Shown: positions 58,706 to 64,000 of the stretch, piece by piece
Layout of the letters: every line of letters begins with the position of its first letter
Numbering within the stretch: the first letter of the stretch is position 1
From: Halomonas faecis
Lineage (GTDB): Bacteria; Pseudomonadota; Gammaproteobacteria; Pseudomonadales; Halomonadaceae
Direction of reading: 5' to 3'
DNA: 64,000 nucleotides
Assembly: GCF_010993975.1 (NCBI RefSeq)
Contig: NZ_JAACZO010000056.1
Coordinates: 160,806 to 224,805, forward strand
Program-made: the position numbers and the translations under genes
The notes under the pieces: model-generated
What the model saw: the letters and a program-made list of their open reading frames with translations, nothing else
Databases searched by the model: none
Told to the model about the DNA's origin: nothing

Positions 58706-58970
58706 GGTGATCACTCCTTCATTCCGGAGCCGTGCAATGCAGGCTCCAGTGGTTACCATCTCCCCCGACGGGCCGTGGCCGAGCCGGGAGTCTTGGGTGA
58801 TGGTGCTCACCAGTGTCCTGGCGGCCACACCATCTGCGCAGGCACCCTTTCGGGAGATTAAGACGCTCGGGGTACCGAGCGGCGCCTGCGGTCTTTGACG
58901 GTGCCCTGCGGGCCGGCTCGCAAGCCGAACCGCAGGGACCGCAAAGTTACTGCTCTGTCTCGACCGCCGC
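58706..58970 (-). ncRNA. rplJ mRNA leader (probable L10-L12 autoregulatory region)
   Basis: This 265-bp gap between rplA and rplJ contains a strong imperfect hairpin at 58904-58937 (CCCTGCGG / CCGCAGGG outer stem, AGCCG/CGGCT inner stem). Its place and length fit the L10 leader known in gammaproteobacteria, in which the L10-L12 complex binds to block translation. The exact binding fold was not established. Confidence 0.55.
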
Positions 58971-59663
58971 TCAAACGAACGCGGACTGGTCGATGGTGAT
59001 GCCTGGCCCCATGGTGGTGGACAGGGTCATCTTCTTGAAATAGACACCCTTGGAAGTGCTCGGCTTGAGCTTCTTCAGGTCGGCGACGAGCGCATCGAGG
59101 TTGCCACGAATCGCATCGGATTCGAAATCGACCTTGCCCAACGTTGTGTGGATGATGCCGTTCTTGTCGGTGCGGAAGCGCACCTGACCCGCCTTGGCGT
59201 TCTTGACGGCAGTCGCCACGTCTGGGGTCACGGTGCCGACCTTGGGGTTGGGCATCAGCCCGCGCGGACCGAGGATCTGCCCCAGTTGGCCGACCACGCG
59301 CATGGCGTCCGGCGAGGCGATGACCACATCGAAGTCCAGTTGGCCCTTCTTGACCTGCTCGGCCAGATCGTCCATGCCGACGATATCGGCACCCGCTTCC
59401 TTGGCCGCATCCGCGTTGGCACCCTGAGTGAAGACGGCAACGCGCACGTCCTTACCGGTACCGTTGGGCATGACAGTGGCGCCACGCACGACCTGGTCGG
59501 ACTTGCGCGGATCGACGCCCAGGTTGATGGCGACGTCCACGGACTCATTGAACTTGACGGTGGACAGCTCGGCGAGCAGAGCCACGGCCTCTTCCAGCGA
59601 GTAGACCTTGGAAGCATCGACCTTCTCGCGGATCATCTGTGCACGCTTGGACAGTTTAGCCAT
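58971..59663 (-). CDS. rplA: 50S ribosomal protein L1
   Basis: L1 (230 residues) forms the L1 stalk that helps release deacylated tRNA and in enterobacteria represses the L11 operon. It begins [20 protein letters not shown] and includes [20 protein letters not shown] and [20 protein letters not shown]. It lies 2 bp after rplK. Confidence 0.98.
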   Translation of the reverse strand: MAKLSKRAQMIREKVDASKVYSLEEAVALLAELSTVKFNESVDVAINLGVDPRKSDQVVRGATVMPNGTGKDVRVAVFTQGANADAAKEAGADIVGMDDLAEQVKKGQLDFDVVIASPDAMRVVGQLGQILGPRGLMPNPKVGTVTPDVATAVKNAKAGQVRFRTDKNGIIHTTLGKVDFESDAIRGNLDALVADLKKLKPSTSKGVYFKKMTLSTTMGPGITIDQSAFV

Positions 59664-59665
59664 GA

Positions 59666-60097
59666 TCAGAGACCCTCCACGTTCAGGCCCATGCTGCGGG
59701 CACTACCGGCAATGGTACGCACCGCGGCGTCGAGATCGGCAGCCGTCAGATCCGGCTCCTTGGTCTTGGCGATCTCTTCGAGCTGTTCACGGGTCACGCT
59801 ACCCACCTTGTTCTTGTTCGGCTCACCGGAGCCAGACTTGATGCCTGCCGCCTTCTTCAGCAGGACCGCGGCGGGCGGCGTCTTGGTGATGAAGGTGAAG
59901 CTGCGGTCGGAGTAGACGGTGATCACCACGGGCGTCGGCAGCCCGGGCTCGATCTCCTGGGTGGCGGCGTTGAACGCCTTGCAGAACTCCATGATGTTCA
60001 CGCCGTGCTGACCCAGCGCGGGCCCCACGGGCGGACTCGGATTGGCTTTACCCGCTGCCACCTGCAGCTTGATGTAAGCCTGAACTTTCTTGGCCAT
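59666..60097 (-). CDS. rplK: 50S ribosomal protein L11
   Basis: L11 (143 residues) binds the GTPase-associated rRNA and is needed for RelA activation. It has the proline-rich start [20 protein letters not shown] and [20 protein letters not shown]. It lies 89 bp after nusG and is followed immediately by rplA. Confidence 0.98.
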   Translation of the reverse strand: MAKKVQAYIKLQVAAGKANPSPPVGPALGQHGVNIMEFCKAFNAATQEIEPGLPTPVVITVYSDRSFTFITKTPPAAVLLKKAAGIKSGSGEPNKNKVGSVTREQLEEIAKTKEPDLTAADLDAAVRTIAGSARSMGLNVEGL

Positions 60098-60186
60098 GTT
60101 GAACTCCAGTTTGGGTCGTAGCGCCTTGCGGCTCCCCGAATGATGCGGCCGTCATCCAGCCGCCTCGTGCTCGCCAGGTCGAGCCG

Positions 60187-60720
60187 TTATTCCTTCTCGA
60201 CCTGCGCAAATTCCAGTTCGACGGGCGTCGCCCGCCCAAAAATCAGTACGCTGACCTGCAGACGACTCTTGTCGTAGTTGACCTCTTCCACGACACCGTT
60301 GAAGTCGGCGAAGGGGCCATCGACGACGCGCACGGACTGACCCGGCTCGAACAGCGTCTTGGGGCGCGGCTTGTCGGTGCCGTCCTTGACGCGCCGCAGA
60401 ATGGCATCTGCCTCTTTCTGGGTGATCGGCGCCGGCTTCTCCTTGGTGCCGCCGATGAACCCCATCACCCGCGGCGTCTCGTTCACCAGGTGCCAGGTCG
60501 CATCATCCATTTCCATCTCGACCAAAACGTAGCCGGGATAGAACTTGCGTTCGCTCTTGCGGCGCTTGCCGTCTCGCATCTCGACGACTTCTTCGGTAGG
60601 CACCAGGATCTCGCCGAAGCGGTCCTCCATGCCGTAAAGCTTCACGCGCTCGTTGAGCGAGCGCATGACATGCTTCTCGAAGCCGGAATAGGCGTGAACG
60701 ACGTACCAACGCTTGGACAT
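60187..60720 (-). CDS. nusG: Transcription termination/antitermination protein NusG
   Basis: NusG (177 residues) links RNA polymerase with Rho or with ribosomal S10. The NGN domain begins [20 protein letters not shown] and includes [20 protein letters not shown]; the KOW domain has [23 protein letters not shown] 60720 is chosen over the longer in-frame start at 60855, which lies in secE. It lies 8 bp after secE. Confidence 0.98.
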   Translation of the reverse strand: MSKRWYVVHAYSGFEKHVMRSLNERVKLYGMEDRFGEILVPTEEVVEMRDGKRRKSERKFYPGYVLVEMEMDDATWHLVNETPRVMGFIGGTKEKPAPITQKEADAILRRVKDGTDKPRPKTLFEPGQSVRVVDGPFADFNGVVEEVNYDKSRLQVSVLIFGRATPVELEFAQVEKE

Positions 60721-60728
60721 GAGGTCTC

Positions 60729-61097
60729 CTAACCGATGACGCCGGACATCGCCCAGCCAAGAAGGGTATCGATCAGCCACAGCATCAGCCCGACCACCAA
60801 TACGGCAACCAGGACGATGGCCGTAGTCTGGATCGTTTCCGGGCGCGTCGGCCATACGACGCGTTGAATCTCTTTCTTGGCGTTCTTGGCCAGCTCAGCA
60901 AGCTCACGACCTTTCGTCGTCGTCAGCGCGACCAGTGCCGCCACCGCGCTCAGGGCAACGACGCCCAGCACGCGATACAGGATCGCCTGATCCGCAAAGT
61001 AGGTATTGCCGGCGATGGCAAGAACCAGCAGAGTGACAACAACCGCCCACTTGAGCCCGTCGTGGCGCGACTCCTGCACCTCGGCGTTATGTTTCAT
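60729..61097 (-). CDS. secE: Protein translocase subunit SecE
   Basis: SecE (122 residues) clamps SecY in the translocase. It is the three-helix gammaproteobacterial form: two N-terminal helices (about 17-34 and 39-58), then the amphipathic block [20 protein letters not shown] and the essential third helix ([19 protein letters not shown]). ATG 61097 has AGGAG upstream; longer starts run into tRNA-Trp. It is cotranscribed with nusG. Confidence 0.96.
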   Translation of the reverse strand: MKHNAEVQESRHDGLKWAVVVTLLVLAIAGNTYFADQAILYRVLGVVALSAVAALVALTTTKGRELAELAKNAKKEIQRVVWPTRPETIQTTAIVLVAVLVVGLMLWLIDTLLGWAMSGVIG

Positions 61098-61172
61098 GAA
61101 AACGAGACTCCTCAGAGTGCGGCGATCGAATCGACTATCTTCCGATGGATATCGAGCCAACCTGGGGAAGGT

Positions 61173-61248
<76 letters not shown>

Positions 61249-61298
61249 GTATCTGACGGCTCCACCCTTTGCAGATGGCGTGCACGACAGCGGGCGCT

Positions 61299-61327
61299 AT
61301 GATAGCCGAGCTCCCGCCAGCTGACAA
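61299..61327 (-). promoter_or_regulatory. Promoter for tRNA-Trp/secE/nusG
   Basis: TTGTCA (61322-61327) and TATCAT (61299-61304) are 17 bp apart on the minus strand, followed by a GC-rich AGCGCCCGC discriminator, as expected for stringently controlled promoters. Confidence 0.75.
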
Positions 61328-61350
61328 CCCCCACAGCTTCGTGAGAGCCG

Positions 61351-61381
61351 AAAAGGAAAAGGCGAGCCATCGCTCGCCTTT
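61351..61381 (-). terminator. Terminator after tRNA-Thr
   Basis: A 10-bp stem (AAAGGCGAGC / GCTCGCCTTT, loop GATG on the minus strand) is followed by TCCTTTT. It lies 7 bp after the tRNA-Thr 3' end, where a tuf gene is found in many relatives. Confidence 0.85.
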
Positions 61382-61387
61382 CGCCAT

Positions 61388-61462
61388 TGGAGCTCATGGA
61401 CGGATTTGAACCGTCGACCTCACCCTTACCAAGGGTGTGCTCTACCCCTGAGCTACATGAGC
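61388..61462 (-). tRNA. tRNA-Thr (GGT anticodon)
   Basis: This 75-base gene starts GCTCATGTAGCTCAGGGG, has the loop TTGGTAA with anticodon GGT, the TTCAAATC arm and encoded CCA. It is 11 bp after tRNA-Gly. Confidence 0.96.
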
Positions 61463-61473
61463 GTGATCTTGCT

Positions 61474-61547
<74 letters not shown>

Positions 61548-61594
61548 CTACCCACTCTGGCCGCCGAATCGCCAAGCCCGATTGCGGCATAAAC

Positions 61595-61679
<85 letters not shown>

Positions 61680-61692
61680 AACATGGCGGGCT

Positions 61693-61720
61693 ATTTTACC
61701 GCCTCCTGAGGCGATGTCAA
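61693..61720 (-). promoter_or_regulatory. Promoter of the tRNA-Tyr/Gly/Thr cluster
   Basis: A perfect TTGACA (61715-61720) and TAAAAT (61693-61698) are 16 bp apart on the minus strand. A GCCCGCC discriminator follows. The spacer holds an inverted repeat (CGCCTC AG GAGGCG). Confidence 0.85.
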
Positions 61721-61789
61721 ATGCCTGTTTTATCAGGCGACTTTCGCAGCCAGCGTCGATCTGGCGTCCCCAGGACGCGACGCATTTTG

Positions 61790-62629
61790 TCAAAGCAGTA
61801 TGGAGAATGCAAGGCCGGCACGAATTTTTTCCAGCCCCGCGGGTGCCGGCACACGCGGCGCCCCCGCCATACGACCGTTCCGTTCAGCCGCAGTCAGCGG
61901 GAAGCACGCCTCCAGGCCTCCATACACCATATCCGGCCACACGGCATGGGGCGACTGCACGCCTCGCGCCACGACGCGCGCATCCCCGCCGGTGAGGAGC
62001 ATCGGCAAGGCCACGCCCTCTCGGTCGCACACTTCGCTGTAGATGCGATTGACGGCGCTGACGGCGGCCAGGTAGATACCGTGATTGACCGCCTCTACCG
62101 TCCGCGTGCCCGGCAGCAGCAGCTCCTCTGCTTCACTGTCTGGGTCGATGGCCACATTGCGCGTGCCCAGCTTCAGACTCTCCTTCATCAAACGCAGACC
62201 CGGCAGAATGTAACCGCCGAGATGCCGTCCGCCAGGCAATACGAAATCAACGGTGATGGCACTCCCGCAATCGACCGCGCAGCACCCACCCGCCAACTGA
62301 TAACCCGCCAGCACCCCCATCCAGCGATCCACTCCCAGGCGATGAGGCTCGGCATAGCCATTGACCACCCCCAGCGCCTCGGGTGTCGAGCGTGCGACAT
62401 GGACCTGCTGAACGCGCTGATGCAGCAAGGACACCGTCTGCTCGAGCACGGCCGCCCGTGCCACGCTGGAGATTCGCACGGCCTCGACCACGTCGAGGTC
62501 GGGAATGTCAGCCCCCGGCTTCCACTGCTCACGGGTCCATACGGCACCTCGCGAACGAATTTCGCTGCTATCGGCATCCTTCAAGCGCCACTTGGAGAGG
62601 GTATTGCCGATGTCCAGATCAAGGATCAT
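61790..62629 (-). CDS. coaX: Type III pantothenate kinase
   Basis: CoaX phosphorylates pantothenate, the first step of coenzyme A synthesis, and differs from the CoaA type in not being feedback-inhibited by CoA. The 279 residues show the ASKHA-fold motifs: DLDIGNTLSKWRL at the start, GVDRWMGVLAGYQ, DCGSAITVDFV and GGYILPGLRLM. Its start overlaps the birA stop by 4 bp, so the two are translated together. The C-terminal part is somewhat longer than in typical CoaX. Confidence 0.93.
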   Translation of the reverse strand: MILDLDIGNTLSKWRLKDADSSEIRSRGAVWTREQWKPGADIPDLDVVEAVRISSVARAAVLEQTVSLLHQRVQQVHVARSTPEALGVVNGYAEPHRLGVDRWMGVLAGYQLAGGCCAVDCGSAITVDFVLPGGRHLGGYILPGLRLMKESLKLGTRNVAIDPDSEAEELLLPGTRTVEAVNHGIYLAAVSAVNRIYSEVCDREGVALPMLLTGGDARVVARGVQSPHAVWPDMVYGGLEACFPLTAAERNGRMAGAPRVPAPAGLEKIRAGLAFSILL

Positions 62630-63609
62630 GGGCGACCACGCACGCTGATCTCACCCCCCGCCAGGCGCTCACGCTGCCCATCGCGACGGACCCAAAGGTT
62701 GCCGAACTCATCCACGGATTCTGCCACTGCTGACAGGCGCTGCTCGCCTCTCAGAACCTCGATGTCACAACCGGCATAGGCATGGCGTGCATTCCACGCC
62801 TCCTGCCATGCACCAAACCCCCGCTCTTCGTAACCGGCCAACAATGGCAACAGCTCATCGAGCAACTCCGCCGCCAGACGGTTGCGTGTCAATCTCGGCG
62901 CCTGGTCCACTACGGCAGCAACGGGCTGATCGAGGCTGTCCCGGAAACTCTGAGGCAGGTTCACATTGATCCCCATGCCAATGACTGCCTCACAGGGCCC
63001 TTCGGCATCGCCGCTGATCTCCACGAGAATCCCCGACAGCTTTCCAAGGCTGCCATCGGCACCCGCCAGCAGCACGTCATTGGGCCACTTCAGCAGTGGC
63101 CGCGCCCCATGACGTTCCAGAACCTGCGCCAGGACCACTCCCACCGCAAGGCTCAGCCCCTCCAGAGCCGCCACGCCGGAATCGAAACGCCAGCCCAGAG
63201 AGAGCATCAGCGCTCGCCCCCAAGGCGTGGTCCAGGTGCGCCCACGCCGGCCTCGCCCCTCGCTCTGCTGCTCCACCAGGCACACCTCACCATGCCCAGC
63301 CCCCTGAGCGAACCGCTGGCGAATGAACTCATTGCTGGAAGGCAGCGTTTCCTCGATGAATAAGCGCACCAGATGCTGGCGACCGGCACGTGGCAGGTCA
63401 GCTACGATGGCTCTTCCGTCGAGCAGCTCCAATGGTTCGGCGAGACGATACCCCTGGCCCTTGACGGCTTCCAGCGGAATGGACATCGCTTCCAGTTTCT
63501 TCAGCTGTTTCCATACCGCCGTGCGTGACACCCCGAGCTTTTCGCCGAGCTGCTCACCGGAGTGAAACTGCCCATCACTCAGCAGGCGAATCAGGTCACC
63601 GATGGTCAT
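62626..63609 (-). CDS. birA: Biotin-protein ligase and biotin operon repressor BirA
   Basis: BirA makes biotinyl-AMP and attaches biotin to acetyl-CoA carboxylase; with its DNA-binding domain it may also repress biotin genes. The 327 residues contain an N-terminal winged helix (about 4-58, SGEQLGEKLGVSRTAVWKQL), the biotin-AMP loop GRGRRGR at 118-124, K174 in KWPNDVLL and a C-terminal SH3-like domain. It lies upstream of coaX with a 4-bp overlap. Confidence 0.95.
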   Translation of the reverse strand: MTIGDLIRLLSDGQFHSGEQLGEKLGVSRTAVWKQLKKLEAMSIPLEAVKGQGYRLAEPLELLDGRAIVADLPRAGRQHLVRLFIEETLPSSNEFIRQRFAQGAGHGEVCLVEQQSEGRGRRGRTWTTPWGRALMLSLGWRFDSGVAALEGLSLAVGVVLAQVLERHGARPLLKWPNDVLLAGADGSLGKLSGILVEISGDAEGPCEAVIGMGINVNLPQSFRDSLDQPVAAVVDQAPRLTRNRLAAELLDELLPLLAGYEERGFGAWQEAWNARHAYAGCDIEVLRGEQRLSAVAESVDEFGNLWVRRDGQRERLAGGEISVRGRP

Positions 63610-63637
63610 GCTTTATGCCCCTTGCGGGAAAAGCCCC

Positions 63638-63666
63638 ATTCTATCGGAACCGTTGCAGCCGCGGAA
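63638..63666 (-). promoter_or_regulatory. Candidate promoter for birA-coaX
   Basis: TAGAAT (63638-63643) is a good -10 element, with a weak TTCCGC (63661-63666) at a 17-bp distance, about 30 bp before birA. Confidence 0.45.
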
Positions 63667-63680
63667 ATGCAGTACTCCTG

Positions 63681-63719
63681 AAAAAAAAAGCCCCGACCAT
63701 CGCATGATGATCGGGGCTT
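63681..63719 (-). terminator. rRNA operon terminator
   Basis: A 9-bp stem (AAGCCCCGA / TCGGGGCTT), extended by imperfect pairs, is followed on the minus strand by T8-9. It lies about 12 bp after 5S rRNA. Confidence 0.92.
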
Positions 63720-63730
63720 CTCTAAATAAG

Positions 63731-63848
63731 TGCCTGACGATGACCTACTCTCGCATGGGGAGACCCCACACTACCATCGGCGCTGAGCGGTTTCACTGCT
63801 GAGTTCGGCATGGGATCAGGTGGTTCCCGCTCGCTATGGTCGTCAGGC
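63731..63848 (-). rRNA. rrf: 5S ribosomal RNA
   Basis: On the minus strand the sequence begins GCCTGACGACCATAGCGAGC and contains ACCTGATCCCATGCCGAACT and CGATGGTAGTGTGGGGTC, the conserved 5S core. The ends pair as GCCTGACGA / TCGTCAGGC. The limits are accurate to a few bases. Confidence 0.95.
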
Positions 63849-63929
63849 GAAAAACGGTGAATCATGCCAACCGACGTCTCGTCGTATCCGTCAATCGTGC
63901 GCGTCATGCGCAGACCCCTTGGGGTTATA

Positions 63930-64000
63930 TGGTCAAGCCTCACGGGCCATTAGTACCGGTTAGCTCAACGCCTTGCAGCGCGTCCACACCCGGCCTATCA
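63930..64000 (-). rRNA. rrl: 23S ribosomal RNA, 3' end (rest outside window)
   Basis: The minus strand reads GTTGAGCTAACCGGTACTAA and then CCCGTGAGGCTTGACC, which is the conserved 3' end of 23S rRNA. The 80-base spacer to 5S (63849-63929) holds no tRNA. Confidence 0.93.

Noticed and set aside
58706..58828. N-terminal extension of L10 by 41 residues
   Set aside because: It is the open reading of the mRNA leader; GTG 58705 has the ribosome site and the family's N-terminus.

Overview
The window is a GC-rich gammaproteobacterial chromosome segment, most likely from the Halomonadaceae (Halomonas or a close relative). The evidence is the order rrn - birA - coaX - tRNA-Tyr/Gly/Thr/Trp - secE - nusG - rplKAJL - rpoBC - rpsLG - fusA - tuf - S10 - spc - alpha - (opposite strand) uvrA - YajR-like transporter - ssb, which is the arrangement of Pseudomonas and its relatives, together with a fabA-fabB pair and strong GC bias at third codon positions. 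No phage, insertion sequence, CRISPR array or plasmid gene was seen. The genus is an inference.

Region 1 (1-10.6 kb) is mixed accessory and housekeeping DNA. It holds the C-terminal part of a TonB-dependent siderophore-type receptor, a GGDEF/EAL gene destroyed by an internal deletion, a PAS-PAS-GGDEF diguanylate cyclase, a UspA protein, a DASS (SLC13) anion transporter with a small membrane protein beside it, a fusion of an Lgt-like membrane domain to a TlpA thioredoxin, and rapA.

Region 2 (10.6-21.7 kb) is the most interesting part. A MerR regulator of the LitR/CarH fold heads a tight, partly overlapping operon: merR - CPD photolyase - SnoaL-like protein - short-chain dehydrogenase - FAD oxidoreductase - DUF1365 - cyclopropane-fatty-acid-synthase-like methyltransferase. 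Just upstream lies a divergent pair, a renalase-like FAD oxidoreductase and a TIGR01777 epimerase. The promoter regions carry paired TGTACA boxes. The same box recurs at 2.75 kb between the broken GGDEF/EAL gene and the intact diguanylate cyclase. The regulator lacks both histidines that bind cobalamin in CarH. I read this as a B12-independent light or singlet-oxygen response that couples DNA repair to chemical modification of membrane lipids and possibly to c-di-GMP. The last gene, the lipid methyltransferase, is frameshifted in a run of eight G. A PAS-GGDEF-EAL protein converges on the operon.

Region 3 (21.9-30.6 kb) carries fabA-fabB, which make the unsaturated acyl chains that the CFA-type enzyme would use. 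On the minus strand, yajR-like - ssb - rmlD-like - plsC-like form a probable operon, divergent from uvrA. A bidirectional terminator separates uvrA from the ribosomal cluster.

Region 4 (30.6-61.7 kb) is one 31-kb collinear block on the minus strand, transcribed from high to low coordinates: the tRNA genes, secE-nusG, the rplKAJL-rpoBC genes, the str operon, S10, spc and alpha. Promoters with good sigma-70 elements are visible ahead of tRNA-Tyr, tRNA-Trp/secE, rpsL, rpsJ and the alpha group. The tufB gene often found between tRNA-Thr and tRNA-Trp is absent; only a terminator and a promoter are there.

Region 5 (61.8-64 kb) has coaX and birA, overlapping by 4 bp, then the rRNA terminator, 5S rRNA and the 3' end of 23S rRNA, also on the minus strand. 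No stretch longer than 300 bp lacks a gene; the longest gap, 2622-2920, is the regulatory region described at 2.75 kb.
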